Origin: Pseudomonas sp. SJZ079
GTDB lineage: Bacteria > Pseudomonadota > Gammaproteobacteria > Pseudomonadales > Pseudomonadaceae
NCBI RefSeq assembly: GCF_007993865.1
Contig: NZ_VIUH01000006.1
Span: forward strand, 140,526 to 204,525
DNA length: 64,000 nucleotides
Direction: 5' to 3'
Shown here one piece after another: positions 39,180 through 49,775 of this stretch. Numbering within the stretch: the stretch's first letter is position 1; each line of letters begins with the position of its first letter. A program made the translations under genes and the position numbers. The notes beneath the pieces were generated by a model. The model was not told where the DNA came from, made no database searches, and worked only from the letters and a program-made list of their open reading frames with translations.

Positions 39180-41423
39180 TCAGGTCGCCCGGTGACGGCG
39201 GGCCTCAATGATATTGGGCAACTGCGAGATGCGCCCGAGCAAACGGCTCAGCGCGTCCAACCCGGGAATCTCCACGGTCAGCGCCATCGACGCGGTGTTG
39301 TCCTCCTTGTTCGAGATGGTATTGACCGCCAGCACGTTGAGTTTTTCGTTGAGCAGCAACTGGGTCACGTCGCGCAACAAACCGGAGCGGTCATAGGCGC
39401 GAATGATGATGTCCACCGGGTAGGTCTGTACCGGCACCGGCCCCCAGCTGACCTGAATGATCCGCTCCGGCTCACGCCCAGTCAGTTGCAGCACGGCGGC
39501 GCAGTCCTGACGATGGATACTCACTCCGCGACCGAGGGTGATGTAGCCGACGATCGGGTCGCCCGGCAATGGCTGGCAACACCCGGCCATCTGCGTCAGC
39601 AGGTTACCGACCCCCTGGATCTGGATATCGCCGGGCTTACCCGACTTGAACCCCAGCGCCTTGCGTGGAATCAGCTCGAGCTGTTCGCTGCTGCGCTCCG
39701 GCTCGACCAGCTGCTGCGCCAGGTTGACCAGGTGTGCCAGACGCAGGTCTCCGGCGCCCAACGAGGCGAACAGGTCTTCGGCGGTTTTCAGATTGGCCTT
39801 CTCGGCCAGTTTCTCGAAGTCCACGGGAGGCAGCGCCATACGCCCCAACTCGCGTTCGAGCATGGCCTTGCCGGCGGCGACGTTCTGGTCACGGTCCTGC
39901 AGTTTGAACCAGTGGACGATCTTCGCCCGCGCGCGCGACGTGGTGACATAACCGAGATTGGCGTTCAGCCAATCGCGGCTCGGCGTACCGTGCTTACTGG
40001 TAATGATTTCAACCTGCTCACCGGTTTGCAGGCTATAGCTGAGCGGCACGATGCGTCCGTTGATCTTGGCGCCCCGGCAGTTGTGGCCGATCTCGGTGTG
40101 CACCCGGTAGGCGAAATCCAACGGCGTCGCGCCTTTCGGCAGGTCGATGGCGTGACCGTCGGGGGTAAATACGTAGACCCGGTCCGGTTCGATATCCACC
40201 CGCAGCTGTTCGGCCAGACCCCCGATATCGCCGAGCTCTTCATGCCATTCGAGGACCTGCCGCAGCCAGGAAATCTTCTCCTCGTAATGATTGGAGCCGG
40301 CCTTGACGTCGGTGCCCTTGTAGCGCCAATGCGCACAGACGCCCAGCTCGGCTTCTTCATGCATGGCATGGGTGCGGATCTGCACTTCCAGCACCTTGCC
40401 CCCCGGACCGAGCACCGCGGTATGCAGTGAGCGGTAGCCGTTTTCCTTGGGGTTGGCGATGTAGTCATCGAACTCCTTGGGAATGTGCCGCCACAGGGTG
40501 TGGACGATACCCAGGGCGGTGTAGCAGTCGCGCATCTCCGGCACCAGCACACGCACCGCCCGCACATCGTAGATCTCGCTGAATTGCAGGCCCTTGCGCT
40601 GCATCTTGCGCCAGATCGAATAGATGTGTTTGGCCCGCCCGGTGATGTCCGCCTCGATGCCGGTAGCTTGCAGTTCCTGGCGCAAATGACTCATCACGTC
40701 GTTGATGTACTGCTCGCGATCCAGGCGCCGCTCATGCAACAACTTGGCGATCTGCTTGTACTGCTCCGGTTCCAGGTAACGGAAGGACAGGTCCTCCAGC
40801 TCCCACTTGATATGGCCGATACCCAGCCGGTGAGCCAACGGCGCGTAGATGTCCGCCACTTCGCGCGCGACCCGGTGGCGCTTCTCCTCATCGGCCTCCT
40901 TCACCGCGCGAATCGCGCAGGTGCGCTCGGCCAGTTTGATCAGCGCGACGCGCACATCATCGACCATGGCCACCAGCATCTTGCGCAGGTTCTCCACCTG
41001 GGCCTGGGAACCCAGCACCAGGGAATCGCGCGGATTGAGACTGGCGCTGATCGCCGCCATGCGCAGCACGCCGTCAATCAACTTGGCCACCACCGGGCCG
41101 AAGCGTTGGTTCACCGCCGCCAGAGTGACCTTGCCTTCGCGCACGCCCCGGTAGATGACTGCGGCAACCAGCGATTCCTGGTCGAGTTTGAGGTCGGCGA
41201 GGATTTCCGCAATTTCCAGACCGGCGCGAAAACTGGAAGCGCCTTCGGTCCACAAATTCTGCGCGGCATTGGCTTGCTGTTCGGCCTCGCGGGCGAAGTC
41301 GCAGGCGTCTCGCAGCGCCTCGTGATCCAGCGCCGGATCGACACTCACAACATGCGCCAACCAAGCGTCAAGATTGATGCTGCCATCAACGTTGATTGGC
41401 TGATGTGCTCTCACCTGAACCAT
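39180..41423 (-). CDS. relA: (p)ppGpp synthetase RelA
   Basis: Ribosome-associated enzyme that makes (p)ppGpp when uncharged tRNA accumulates. The 747-residue protein has an N-terminal pseudo-hydrolase domain in which the HD motif is lost (AVIYRGVREGKV), as in monofunctional RelA. The synthetase domain has GYRSLHTAVLGPGGKVLEVQIRT in pieces, with HEEAELGVCAHWRYK. The TGS domain has VYVFTPDGHAIDLPKGATPLDFAY and is followed by zinc-finger/ACT regions to the C-terminus. The start MVQVRAHQPINVDG gives the usual pseudomonad length; 26 codons upstream are open but unlike RelA. Confidence 0.97.
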   Translation of the reverse strand: MVQVRAHQPINVDGSINLDAWLAHVVSVDPALDHEALRDACDFAREAEQQANAAQNLWTEGASSFRAGLEIAEILADLKLDQESLVAAVIYRGVREGKVTLAAVNQRFGPVVAKLIDGVLRMAAISASLNPRDSLVLGSQAQVENLRKMLVAMVDDVRVALIKLAERTCAIRAVKEADEEKRHRVAREVADIYAPLAHRLGIGHIKWELEDLSFRYLEPEQYKQIAKLLHERRLDREQYINDVMSHLRQELQATGIEADITGRAKHIYSIWRKMQRKGLQFSEIYDVRAVRVLVPEMRDCYTALGIVHTLWRHIPKEFDDYIANPKENGYRSLHTAVLGPGGKVLEVQIRTHAMHEEAELGVCAHWRYKGTDVKAGSNHYEEKISWLRQVLEWHEELGDIGGLAEQLRVDIEPDRVYVFTPDGHAIDLPKGATPLDFAYRVHTEIGHNCRGAKINGRIVPLSYSLQTGEQVEIITSKHGTPSRDWLNANLGYVTTSRARAKIVHWFKLQDRDQNVAAGKAMLERELGRMALPPVDFEKLAEKANLKTAEDLFASLGAGDLRLAHLVNLAQQLVEPERSSEQLELIPRKALGFKSGKPGDIQIQGVGNLLTQMAGCCQPLPGDPIVGYITLGRGVSIHRQDCAAVLQLTGREPERIIQVSWGPVPVQTYPVDIIIRAYDRSGLLRDVTQLLLNEKLNVLAVNTISNKEDNTASMALTVEIPGLDALSRLLGRISQLPNIIEARRHRAT

Positions 41424-41621
41424 CTTGTCTACCTTCCCTACGGCGCACGCCACGTACGCCGAATAGTCGCCGGCGTTCTTCGCGCCGGTCGGTTTAACCA
41501 CTTAAGGTGCAATCCTTATGCACCCCTGCTGACCGTAGATGAGGGTCAATCGGCGCAAAGCCAAGTGGCCTTGCTCGCCGTTCATCTCAATCTGCGGCCT
41601 TTCAATCTATTGCCTTTCAAC

Positions 41622-42974
41622 CTACTGCCTTTCAAACAGCGCCATCGCCTCGACATGCGCCGTCTGCGGAAACATATCGAGCATACCGGCGCGCTTCAGC
41701 CGATAACCTTGCTGCACCAGTTCGGCGCTGTCGCGGGCCAGGGTCGCCGGGTTGCACGACACATAGAGCAGTCGCTCAGCCGCCAGGCTGCCGATCTGCT
41801 TGACCACTTGCAGTGCGCCATCGCGCGGCGGGTCGAGCAGCACGGCGGCAAAGCCCCCCTGCGCCCACGGTGCATCGCTCAGCGCAGCGGACAGGTCGGC
41901 CTGAAAAAAGTGCGCGTTACCCAGGCCATTGCTCGCGGCATTCTGCTCGGCTCGCTCGACCATCGCCTGCACCCCTTCCACCGCAATCACCTCGCGTACC
42001 TGGCGCGCCAGCGGCAGGGCGAAATTGCCCAGGCCACAGAACAAATCCAGTACCCGTTCATGCGCCTGCGGTGCTAACCAGTCTAGCGCCTGTGCCACCA
42101 TCGCCTGGTTCACCGGCGCATTGACCTGAACGAAATCACCCGGCCGATAGGCCAGCTGCAAGTCCCAGGCGTCCAACCGGTACCCCAAGGCCTGCGCCGG
42201 CTCGAACGGCTGCGGCTCACCGACGCCATGCAACCATAACTGCGCACCCTGGGCGACGCAGAAGGCCTGCAAACGGGCCAGATCCACCTCGCTCAGGGCC
42301 GAAGTATGGCGCACTAAGACGCTGCTGGCGGTGCCATTGAACAACTCCACATGGCCAATGGCCTGCGGCTTGTCCAAGCCCTTCAGCACTGCCGGCAAGG
42401 CATGCAGAATCGGCTGCAAGGGCTGTACCAGAACCGGGCAATCGTCGATGGCGACAATGTCCTGACTGGCTGCGGCGCGAAAGCCGACATCCAGGCGCTT
42501 GGCTTTGACATCCCAACGCACGGCGATGCGCGCGCGACGACGGTAGGCGAACTCAGGTCCGACCAGCGGCGCAGCCCACTCCTGCGGTTGCAGGTTGGCC
42601 AGGCGACTGAACTGCTCACTGAGCTGGCGCTGCTTCAGGGCGAGCTGGTCGCTATAGGTCAGGTGCTGCACGCTACAGCCGCCACAGCTGCGCGCATGGG
42701 CGCAGGGCTCACTGCGACGCTCGGGACTGGCGCTGATGATGCGTTCGGCGCGCGCTTCGACCACCTTGCTGCGCGCCGCCAGCACGCGGGCCTCGACCTG
42801 TTCGCCCGGCATAGCGCCGCTGACGAACCAGGTGCGCCCTTGACTAAAGGCAATGCCACGGCCGTCGTTAGCCAGCCGCTCGATCGCGAGCTTCTGCTTC
42901 TTGCCCACGGGCACTTGCGGTGTCTGCACGCCGCCACTGGGCTGAAAGCGCAGACCGCTGGTTTTCTTAGCCAT
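41622..42974 (-). CDS. rlmD: 23S rRNA (uracil1939-C5)-methyltransferase RlmD
   Basis: SAM-dependent methyltransferase with an Fe-S cluster. The 450-residue protein has a TRAM domain (about 25-85) and cluster cysteines in [16 protein letters not shown] plus one upstream. SAM motifs are [16 protein letters not shown] and [13 protein letters not shown]. The catalytic Cys lies in [18 protein letters not shown]. It overlaps cysM by one base (TGATG) and lies upstream of relA on the same strand, with about 200 bp between. Confidence 0.96.
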   Translation of the reverse strand: MAKKTSGLRFQPSGGVQTPQVPVGKKQKLAIERLANDGRGIAFSQGRTWFVSGAMPGEQVEARVLAARSKVVEARAERIISASPERRSEPCAHARSCGGCSVQHLTYSDQLALKQRQLSEQFSRLANLQPQEWAAPLVGPEFAYRRRARIAVRWDVKAKRLDVGFRAAASQDIVAIDDCPVLVQPLQPILHALPAVLKGLDKPQAIGHVELFNGTASSVLVRHTSALSEVDLARLQAFCVAQGAQLWLHGVGEPQPFEPAQALGYRLDAWDLQLAYRPGDFVQVNAPVNQAMVAQALDWLAPQAHERVLDLFCGLGNFALPLARQVREVIAVEGVQAMVERAEQNAASNGLGNAHFFQADLSAALSDAPWAQGGFAAVLLDPPRDGALQVVKQIGSLAAERLLYVSCNPATLARDSAELVQQGYRLKRAGMLDMFPQTAHVEAMALFERQ

Positions 42975-43879
42975 CAGGTATCCGGCGTGTCGTACACGCC
43001 AGTGGACAGGTAACGGTCGCCGCGGTCGCAGATGATCGCCACCATCACGGCATTTTCCACCTCTTGCGACAAGCGCAGCATGGCCGCCACCGAACCACCG
43101 GAGGACACCCCGCAGAAGATGCCTTCCTCGCGGGCCAGGCGACGCATCACGTCCTCGGCTTCGCGCTGGGCCATGTCGATGATCCGGTCGACCCGCTCGG
43201 CCTGGTAGATCTTCGGCAAGTATTCCTGCGGCCAGCGGCGGATACCGGGAATCGACGCGCCTTCCATCGGCTGCAGACCGACGATCTGCACCGCAGGGCT
43301 CTGCTCCTTGAGGTAGCGCGACACGCCCATGATGGTACCCGTGGTGCCCATGGAGCTGATGAAGTGGGTGATCTGCCCTTGGGTCTGACGCCAGATTTCC
43401 GGACCGGTGCCGCCGTAATGCGCCTCGGGATTGTCACCGTTGGCGAACTGATCGAGCACCTTGCCACGACCACCACGCTGCAGGCTCTCGGCCAGATCAC
43501 GGGCGCCCTCCATGCCGTCCTCGCGCGACACCAGCACCAGCTCGGCGCCGTAGGCGGTCATCGCCGCCTTGCGCTCGGCGCTCATGTTGTCCGGCATGAT
43601 CAGGATCAGTTCGTAGCCCTTGATCGCCGCCGCCATCGCCAGGGCGATGCCGGTGTTGCCGGAGGTGGCTTCGATCAGGGTATCGCCGGGGCGGATCTCA
43701 CCGCGCAGCTCGGCGCGGGTGATCATCGACAGGGCCGGGCGGTCTTTTACCGAACCCGCCGGATTGTTGCCTTCCAGCTTCACCAGCAAGGTATTGGAGG
43801 TCGTACCGGGCAGGCGCTGCAAACGCACCAGCGGGGTGTTGCCGACGCAGTCGGCGATGGTGGGATAGTGCAGGGTCAT
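42974..43879 (-). CDS. cysM: Cysteine synthase B (O-acetylserine sulfhydrylase B) CysM
   Basis: PLP enzyme that makes cysteine, or S-sulfocysteine, from O-acetylserine. The 301-residue protein shows [21 protein letters not shown] (PLP Lys in SVKDR, about 45), the substrate loop [20 protein letters not shown] and the PLP-phosphate loop [15 protein letters not shown]. It is divergent from gacS across about 190 bp and overlaps rlmD by one base. Confidence 0.96.
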   Translation of the reverse strand: MTLHYPTIADCVGNTPLVRLQRLPGTTSNTLLVKLEGNNPAGSVKDRPALSMITRAELRGEIRPGDTLIEATSGNTGIALAMAAAIKGYELILIMPDNMSAERKAAMTAYGAELVLVSREDGMEGARDLAESLQRGGRGKVLDQFANGDNPEAHYGGTGPEIWRQTQGQITHFISSMGTTGTIMGVSRYLKEQSPAVQIVGLQPMEGASIPGIRRWPQEYLPKIYQAERVDRIIDMAQREAEDVMRRLAREEGIFCGVSSGGSVAAMLRLSQEVENAVMVAIICDRGDRYLSTGVYDTPDT

Positions 43880-44068
43880 GGCGTCGATCGAGTCCGGACG
43901 GCAGGAGGGGTGCCTATGATAACGGCAAACCGTCGGCGGCCATAACTCGACACAGTCACTGCTTATTGCAGCCGGTGATAAGGGTGGTGCTCAGCCTCTT
44001 GTTCCCCTCAAGCCAGACGCTACACTGCCGACCTGAGCCCATCGAATAAGTGACGCAGGAGCAAGCGA

Positions 44069-46822
44069 GTGTTCAAGGATCTAGGCATCAAAGGCCGCGT
44101 GCTGATGCTCACTCTACTGCCGACCAGCTTGTTGGCACTGGTGCTCGGTGGCTATTTCACCTGGGCACAACTGTCGGACCTGCAGGCCCAACTGCTGCAA
44201 CGCGGACAGATGATCAGCGAGCAACTGGCGCCCCTGACCGCACCGGCACTGCTGCGCGGCGACAGCCGCTTGCTGCAGCGCATCGCCACCCAGGCCCTGG
44301 AACAACCGGATGTACGCGCCGTCAGCTTCCTCAGTGCCGAACGCACCCGCTTGGCGCACGCCGGACCGAGCATGCACAGTCAGGTAACCAGCGACACTGA
44401 CACCCCTCCTGCGCCACGCAGCAACCAGGACGTCACGCACTTTCTCCTGCCCGTGCTGGAAAGCCACCTGAGCCTCACCGATGAACCGCGAGAAGATGAC
44501 AGTACACGGCTGCTGGGCTGGGTCGAGCTGGAACTGTCGCACCACAACACCCTGCTCAGCGGTTATCGCAGCCTGCTCACCAGCCTGCTGCTGATTGCCA
44601 CCGGGCTGATCGTCACCGCCCTGCTCGCCCTGCGCATGAGCCGCAGCATCAATGAGCCGCTACGACGCATCAAGCACAGCGTTGCCAAGCTCAAGGACGG
44701 CCACCTGGAAACCCGCCTGCCGCCCCTTGGCAGCCACGAACTGGATGAGCTCGCCTCGGGCATCAACCGCATGGCCGAGGTCTTGCAAAACGCCCAGGAA
44801 GAATTGCAGCACAGCATCGATCAAGCCACCGAAGACGTTCAGCAGAACCTCGAAACCATCGAGATCCAGAACATCGAACTGGACTTCGCGCGCAAGGAAG
44901 CCCTGGAGGCCAGTCGGATCAAATCCGAGTTCCTCGCCAACATGAGCCATGAGATTCGCACGCCGCTCAACGGCATCCTCGGCTTCACCAACCTGCTGCA
45001 GAAAAGCCAATTGACCCCCCGCCAACAGGACTACTTGAGCACCATCGAAAAGTCCGCCGGCAGCCTGTTGTCGATCATCAATGAGATCCTCGACTTCTCC
45101 AAGATCGAGGCCGGCAAGCTGGTGCTGGAAAGTATCCCGTTCAACCTGCGCGACCTGCTGCAAGACACCCTGACCATTCTCGCCCCGGCCGCCCACGAGA
45201 AGCAGCTGGAGCTGCTCTGCATGGTCTATCGCGACACCCCACTGGCGCTGGTGGGCGACTCGCTACGACTCAAGCAAGTGCTGACCAACCTGGTGAGCAA
45301 TGCGATCAAGTTCACCCGCGCAGGCAGCATCGTCATGCGTGCCATGCTCGAAGACGAAAGCGCCGACCGCGTGCAACTGCGCATCAGCGTGCAGGACACC
45401 GGCATCGGCTTGTCCGAAGAGGATCTGCGCGCCCTGTTTCAGGCCTTCAGCCAGGCCGACAATTCGCTGTCGCGCCAGGCTGGCGGCACCGGCCTGGGCC
45501 TGGTGATCTCCAAACGCCTGATCGAGCAGATGGGCGGCGAAATCGGCGTGCACAGTACCCCCGGGCAAGGCTCCGAGTTCTGGATAACCCTGAGCCTGCC
45601 GAAAGCCCGGGACGATGCCGAAGACTTGCCACGCCCGCCACTGCTCGGCCGCTATGCAGCCATTCTGGAAAGTCATGAACTGTCACGCCAGGCCCTGCAG
45701 CATCAGCTGGAAGACTGCGGTTTGCAGGTCAGCGCCTTTGCCGATCTCGGGCAACTGATTGCAGCGGTCGCCGCCGCGCGCCAGGGCGCCCAGCCGATCC
45801 AGCTGGCCGTCCTGGGCATCACCGCCCAAGTGCTGCCCCCGGAGCGCCTCGGTGAGCGGCTCAGCGAGCTCGAGCAGCATGGCTGCAAGGCCGTGGCGCT
45901 GTGCCCGACCACCGAACAGGCGCTTTACCACCAGGCCCTGCCCGACGCGCACAGCCAACTGCAAGCCAAGCCCGCCTGCACTCGCCGGCTGCAGCACGTG
46001 TTAGCCGAGCTGATCAGCCCACGCCAGGCTCACCCGCAAACCAGCGTCCCGGCTCCCAGCCGGGCACCGCGGGTGCTCTGTGTCGACGACAACCCGGCCA
46101 ACCTGTTGCTGGTGCAAACCCTGCTGGATGACATGGGCGCCTGGGTCAGCACCGCCGACAACGGCTATCAGGCCCTGGAGCAAGCCAAGCAGGAAACCTT
46201 CGACCTGATCTTCATGGATGTGCAGATGCCAGGCATGGATGGCCGCCAGACCACCGAAGCGATTCGTCAGTGGGAGACGCAGCAGGGCCGGCCCCCTGTG
46301 CCTATTGTCGCCCTCACCGCCCATGCGCTGGCCAACGAGAAGCGCGCCCTGCTGCAAAGCGGTCTCGACGACTACCTGAGCAAGCCCATCGGAGAGCGGC
46401 AACTGGCCCAGGTGGTACTCAAATGGACCGGTTTGGCCCTGCGCTACCAGGGCCCGGAGCGACGCCACCTGCACCCGGCTGCGAGTCAGGAGTTGAGCGT
46501 GCTGGACGCCGCCGAGGGGCTGCGCCTGGCCGCCGGCAAAGCCGATCTGGCCGCAGACATGCTGAGCATGCTGTTGGCAGGGCTCCCGGCCGACCGCCAG
46601 GCCATCCGCCAGGCCCGCGAGACCGGCGAACTCAAGGCATTGCTCGAACGCGTCCACCGCCTGCATGGCGCCACCCGCTATTGCGGCGTGCCGCATCTGC
46701 GCGCGGCCTGCCAGCGCAGCGAAACCCTGCTGAAGCAGAATGATCCCGCCGCGCACAGCGCACTGGACGAGCTGGATGAAGCCATCGAGCGGCTGACTAA
46801 CGAAGCCCAGATCGACGCTTAG
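44069..46822 (+). CDS. gacS: Hybrid sensor kinase GacS
   Basis: Phosphorelay kinase that activates GacA and hence the Rsm small RNAs controlling secondary metabolism and biofilm genes. The 917-residue protein begins with GTG ([19 protein letters not shown]). It has membrane helices at about 10-30 and 169-190, a periplasmic loop, HAMP (about 190-245), HisKA with [16 protein letters not shown] (His294), HATPase ([31 protein letters not shown]), a receiver with [13 protein letters not shown] (Asp717) and a C-terminal Hpt with [15 protein letters not shown] (His863). All relay residues are present. It is divergent from cysM. Confidence 0.97.
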   Translation: MFKDLGIKGRVLMLTLLPTSLLALVLGGYFTWAQLSDLQAQLLQRGQMISEQLAPLTAPALLRGDSRLLQRIATQALEQPDVRAVSFLSAERTRLAHAGPSMHSQVTSDTDTPPAPRSNQDVTHFLLPVLESHLSLTDEPREDDSTRLLGWVELELSHHNTLLSGYRSLLTSLLLIATGLIVTALLALRMSRSINEPLRRIKHSVAKLKDGHLETRLPPLGSHELDELASGINRMAEVLQNAQEELQHSIDQATEDVQQNLETIEIQNIELDFARKEALEASRIKSEFLANMSHEIRTPLNGILGFTNLLQKSQLTPRQQDYLSTIEKSAGSLLSIINEILDFSKIEAGKLVLESIPFNLRDLLQDTLTILAPAAHEKQLELLCMVYRDTPLALVGDSLRLKQVLTNLVSNAIKFTRAGSIVMRAMLEDESADRVQLRISVQDTGIGLSEEDLRALFQAFSQADNSLSRQAGGTGLGLVISKRLIEQMGGEIGVHSTPGQGSEFWITLSLPKARDDAEDLPRPPLLGRYAAILESHELSRQALQHQLEDCGLQVSAFADLGQLIAAVAAARQGAQPIQLAVLGITAQVLPPERLGERLSELEQHGCKAVALCPTTEQALYHQALPDAHSQLQAKPACTRRLQHVLAELISPRQAHPQTSVPAPSRAPRVLCVDDNPANLLLVQTLLDDMGAWVSTADNGYQALEQAKQETFDLIFMDVQMPGMDGRQTTEAIRQWETQQGRPPVPIVALTAHALANEKRALLQSGLDDYLSKPIGERQLAQVVLKWTGLALRYQGPERRHLHPAASQELSVLDAAEGLRLAAGKADLAADMLSMLLAGLPADRQAIRQARETGELKALLERVHRLHGATRYCGVPHLRAACQRSETLLKQNDPAAHSALDELDEAIERLTNEAQIDA

Positions 46823-46827
46823 ACATA

Positions 46828-46854
46828 GGCATCGGCATCGGCATCGGCATCGGC
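46828..46854. repeat. Hexanucleotide repeat (GGCATC)4
   Basis: Four exact tandem GGCATC units followed by GGC, 5 bp after the gacS stop. The tract is short and non-coding, and runs into the next hairpin. Confidence 0.9.
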
Positions 46855-46891
46855 ACTTTAATGGTTGCCCGCGAACGGCAATTAAAGTGCC
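46852..46891 (+). terminator. Hairpin after gacS
   Basis: GGCACTTTAAT and ATTAAAGTGCC pair over 11 bp, and the inner TTGCC and GGCAA also pair. There is no T tract after the stem, so it is more likely an mRNA 3'-end structure or weak terminator than a strong intrinsic one. Confidence 0.5.
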
Positions 46892-46989
46892 CTGTCGCCG
46901 CACCCTAGCCTAAGCCACTCAGCGGGCAACACCTGCACTCCACCCCAGGCACTGCCTGGGCTAGAATGGCGGCCTTGCCCGGAGGACCC

Positions 46990-47427
46990 ATGGCCGAACA
47001 CGACTTTCGCTACAACCTGCTCAACCCCGAGCACACCCTGATTGAATGCCGCGCCCTGGCACCGGGGCGCTACCAGGTCACCGGCAACGGTGGCTCGATC
47101 CACAGCGGCGACAGCCTGCTGGTCAGCCTCAAAGGCAGCCGTGACCTGCACATGCGCCTGGAAGTGGAAAAGGTTCGCCACCTGATCAATCCACCCGGCC
47201 AATGGCTGGCGGTGACCAAGGGCCCGCTGTTCAAGGAACTGGCCATCCATAGCTGGCAGGTCAAGTGCGATGCATGCGACAAGCTGCTGGACTTCGAGTT
47301 CGCCGTCGACGCGACCCTCGGCAAGCCCGCCCAGACCCAGGCTGCCACTGCGCGGATTAACGAGCTGGGCTGGAACAGCGAAAAAAATAAGCACCTGTGC
47401 CCCAGTTGTAAAAAGGCAGCGCCATGA
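46990..47427 (+). CDS. Conserved hypothetical protein with putative zinc ribbon
   Basis: A 145-residue cytoplasmic protein whose C-terminal part has two CxxC pairs about 45 residues apart (VKCDACDKLLDFEF and HLCPSCKKAAP), a zinc-ribbon pattern. The first 90 residues (YNLLNPEHTLIECRALAPG, GSIHSGDSLLVSLKGS) are beta-rich and match no family I know. SD GGAGG precedes the ATG. Its stop overlaps the following lipoprotein start by four bases. Confidence 0.7.
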   Translation: MAEHDFRYNLLNPEHTLIECRALAPGRYQVTGNGGSIHSGDSLLVSLKGSRDLHMRLEVEKVRHLINPPGQWLAVTKGPLFKELAIHSWQVKCDACDKLLDFEFAVDATLGKPAQTQAATARINELGWNSEKNKHLCPSCKKAAP

Positions 47428-47828
47428 TGCGCGCCACCACCCTCGGCCTACTCGGCGCCAGCCTGCTGGGTTGCGCCAGCACCCCGGTGCAACTGGAAAC
47501 CGAGCGTACTTATCAAGTGGAGTGGATCGGCGAGCGTCCGCTGATCGACCGCAGCCACCTGAGCCTGACCCTCGGTGACGACGGCCGCGCTTATGGCAAC
47601 GCGGGCTGCAACCACTGGTTCGCCAGCTACACCCTGGCCGGCGAGCAACTGAGCTTCGGCGCCGTTGGCAGCACCCGCAAACTCTGCGCGCCGGCACTGA
47701 TGGAGCAGGAAGCCCGGTTCCTCGCCAGCCTGACCAAGGTGCAACGCTGGGACGTTTCGCCGATCGAACAACTGCGCCTGTGGCCCGCCGCCGGTAAACC
47801 GCTGCGCCTCTGGCCGCAGGAAGGTTGA
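47424..47828 (+). CDS. META-domain (HslJ-like) lipoprotein
   Basis: A 134-residue lipoprotein with lipobox SLLGCAST (Cys about 17). A META/HslJ-like domain follows: LTLGDDGRAYGNAGCNHWFASYTL and LSFGAVGSTRKLCAPALMEQEARFL in pieces. HslJ-type proteins are implicated in stress or novobiocin tolerance, but the biochemical role is unknown. It overlaps the upstream zinc-ribbon gene by ATGA, so the two form a small operon. Confidence 0.82.
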   Translation: MMRATTLGLLGASLLGCASTPVQLETERTYQVEWIGERPLIDRSHLSLTLGDDGRAYGNAGCNHWFASYTLAGEQLSFGAVGSTRKLCAPALMEQEARFLASLTKVQRWDVSPIEQLRLWPAAGKPLRLWPQEG

Positions 47829-47874
47829 GCGGCGAGCAGGTCCTTGAGCCGCTGAGTACGGAGCAACCTGGATT

Positions 47875-47960
47875 GCCGCGCGATCCCCAGTGCAATACTG
47901 GTAGTCGCAGGGCAATGCTGGATTACGCCGCACCAGATCCGGCTGTTTGACTGAACGACC
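47875..47960. repeat. REP-like degenerate sequence
   Basis: AATGCTGGATTACGCCGCACCAGATCCGGCTG resembles, with many changes, the GGGTTACGCCGC repeat at about 30.9 kb. It is low confidence and fills the gap between convergent genes. Confidence 0.35.
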
Positions 47961-47980
47961 GTACACGCGTCTCACCCAGC

Positions 47981-49036
47981 CTACGGCGCAAATAGCTCCA
48001 GCTGTTCCTGTCGGCCGCGCAGGTCGTACAGGCGGACACCGACACCCAGCAGGCGCACCGGCTTGTTGCCACGAGCAAATGCCGCACTGAGCAGCAACCC
48101 ATAGCTGTTCAGGTCGCGGCGTGCGCCAGCCTGCTCCAGGGTGGTTTGGCTGAAGTCGTGGAATTTTATTTTGACGAAGGGCTTATCCGGTCGGTAACTC
48201 TCATCCAGCCGCGCCATCCGCCCATCGAGCTCTGCCAATAACTGCGGTAACTGCGCCAAACAGCTCGGCAGATCCGGCAGGTCATGCTCATAGGTATTTT
48301 CCACGCTGACCGACTGGCGGCGACTGTTGGTCTGCACCGGGCGCTCATCGATGCCACGGGCCAGCCCCCACAGACGCTCGCCAAAACTGCCGAACTCGCG
48401 CACCAGGGCGAGCCGCTCCCATTCGCGTAGATCATCACAGCTGCGAATCCCCAAACGGCCCAGTTTGTCTGCCGTCACCTTGCCCACCCCGTGCAGCTTG
48501 CTGACCGGCAACGCGGCGACGAATGCTTCGATCTGATCCGGGGTGATCACGAACAAGCCGTTGGGTTTTTTCCAATCGCTGGCGATCTTGGCGAGAAACT
48601 TGTTCGGCGCCACCCCCGCCGACACGGTGATATGCAGCTCCCGCGATACCCGGCGGCGGATCTCCTGGGCGATGCGTGTGGCACTGCCGGCAAAATGCGG
48701 GCTATCCGTCACATCCAGGTAGGCTTCGTCCAGTGACAATGGCTCGATGACGTCGGTGTAATCACGGAAGATCGCCTGAATCTCCCGCGAGACGGCCTTA
48801 TAGGCATCCATGCGTGGTTTGACGATCAGCAAGTCCGGGCACAGCTTCAATGCATGCCCGGAGGCCATCGCCGAACGCACCCCATAGGCACGGGCCTCAT
48901 AGTTGCAGGTGGCGATCACCCCACGGCGATCCGCTGCACCGCCCACGGCCAAGGGCTTACTGGCCAGGCTCGGGTCGTCCCGCATCTCGATGGCGGCGTA
49001 AAAGCAGTCGCAGTCAACGTGAATAATCTTGCGCAC
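47981..49036 (-). CDS. dinB: DNA polymerase IV DinB
   Basis: Error-prone Y-family polymerase for lesion bypass. From the GTG at 49036 the 351-residue protein reads RKIIHVDCDCFYAAIEMRDDP (first acidic metal ligand in DCDCFY). It continues with PLSLDEAYLDVTDSP (catalytic Asp-Glu), then VSAGVAPNKFLAKIASDWKKP and the little-finger domain. The C-terminal QEQLELFAP contains a clamp-binding QLELF. The frame is open nine codons upstream, but the P. aeruginosa N-terminus fits the GTG. Confidence 0.95.
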   Translation of the reverse strand: MRKIIHVDCDCFYAAIEMRDDPSLASKPLAVGGAADRRGVIATCNYEARAYGVRSAMASGHALKLCPDLLIVKPRMDAYKAVSREIQAIFRDYTDVIEPLSLDEAYLDVTDSPHFAGSATRIAQEIRRRVSRELHITVSAGVAPNKFLAKIASDWKKPNGLFVITPDQIEAFVAALPVSKLHGVGKVTADKLGRLGIRSCDDLREWERLALVREFGSFGERLWGLARGIDERPVQTNSRRQSVSVENTYEHDLPDLPSCLAQLPQLLAELDGRMARLDESYRPDKPFVKIKFHDFSQTTLEQAGARRDLNSYGLLLSAAFARGNKPVRLLGVGVRLYDLRGRQEQLELFAP

Positions 49037-49138
49037 GATAGTCCGGAAAGCCCCGCTGGGCACGCCTCGAAGGAATAAAGTCTAACACCCGTGCAGCGCT
49101 AAGCACCTGAACAAACAACAGTTTTTCAAAGTTAAAAC

Positions 49139-49166
49139 TTGACGAAATGAAATACGACGCTAGAAT
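49139..49166 (+). promoter_or_regulatory. Promoter of first tRNA-fMet gene
   Basis: -35 TTGACG and -10 TAGAAT are separated by 16 bp, ending 6 bp before the tRNA, with a GC-rich discriminator (AGGCGCCG). The short gap means transcription starts at or just before the mature end. A GC-rich discriminator fits stringent control by ppGpp. Confidence 0.75.
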
Positions 49167-49172
49167 AGGCGC

Positions 49173-49249
<77 letters not shown>

Positions 49250-49257
49250 AATATCAA

Positions 49258-49288
49258 GAAGGCCACTCAAACGAGTGGCCTTTTTCGT
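49258..49288 (+). terminator. Terminator of tRNA-fMet copy 1
   Basis: AAGGCCACTC and GAGTGGCCTT pair, followed by TTTCGTTT. The same stem follows each of the three tRNA copies. Confidence 0.9.
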
Positions 49289-49337
49289 TTCTGCCTCCCG
49301 AATCCATTTAAGTAATTGATTAAAAAGCAATAATCGA

Positions 49338-49365
49338 TTGACAACAACGCGCTCCTGTATAGAAT
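49338..49365 (+). promoter_or_regulatory. Promoter of second tRNA-fMet gene
   Basis: -35 TTGACA and -10 TAGAAT with a 16-bp spacer, ending 6 bp before the tRNA. It is nearly identical to the promoter of copy 3 and differs from that of copy 1. Confidence 0.8.
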
Positions 49366-49371
49366 GGTCGG

Positions 49372-49448
<77 letters not shown>

Positions 49449-49456
49449 AATATCAA

Positions 49457-49487
49457 GAAGGCCACTCAGACGAGTGGCCTTTTTCGT
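49457..49487 (+). terminator. Terminator of tRNA-fMet copy 2
   Basis: Same stem as after copy 1 with one loop change (CTCAGACGAG in place of CTCAAACGAG), then TTTTTCG. Confidence 0.9.
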
Positions 49488-49536
49488 TTCTGCCTTGCGA
49501 CTCCATTTAAGTAATTGATTAAAAAGCAGTAATCGA

Positions 49537-49564
49537 TTGACAACAACGCGCTCCTGTATAGAAT
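49537..49564 (+). promoter_or_regulatory. Promoter of third tRNA-fMet gene
   Basis: TTGACA, 16 bp, TAGAAT, then GC-rich AGCCGG before the tRNA; the -35 and -10 match copy 2. Confidence 0.8.
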
Positions 49565-49570
49565 AGCCGG

Positions 49571-49647
<77 letters not shown>

Positions 49648-49655
49648 AATATCAA

Positions 49656-49687
49656 GAAGGCCACTCAAACGAGTGGCCTTTTTCGTT
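49656..49687 (+). terminator. Terminator of tRNA-fMet copy 3
   Basis: Same AAGGCCACTC/GAGTGGCCTT stem, followed by TTTCGTTTAT. It insulates the array from mprF. Confidence 0.9.
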
Positions 49688-49775
49688 TATAACTGTTGCA
49701 ACGTTTACTTCCTGCGAAGTTCTGGAACCTACCCACGCTTCCAGACCCTGAGCCGCACTGCCCTTGAGGTGTTCG

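Noticed and set aside
39180..41423. RelA N-terminal domain lacks the HD hydrolase motif, suggesting a damaged gene
   Set aside because: Loss of the HD motif is normal for monofunctional RelA of gammaproteobacteria.
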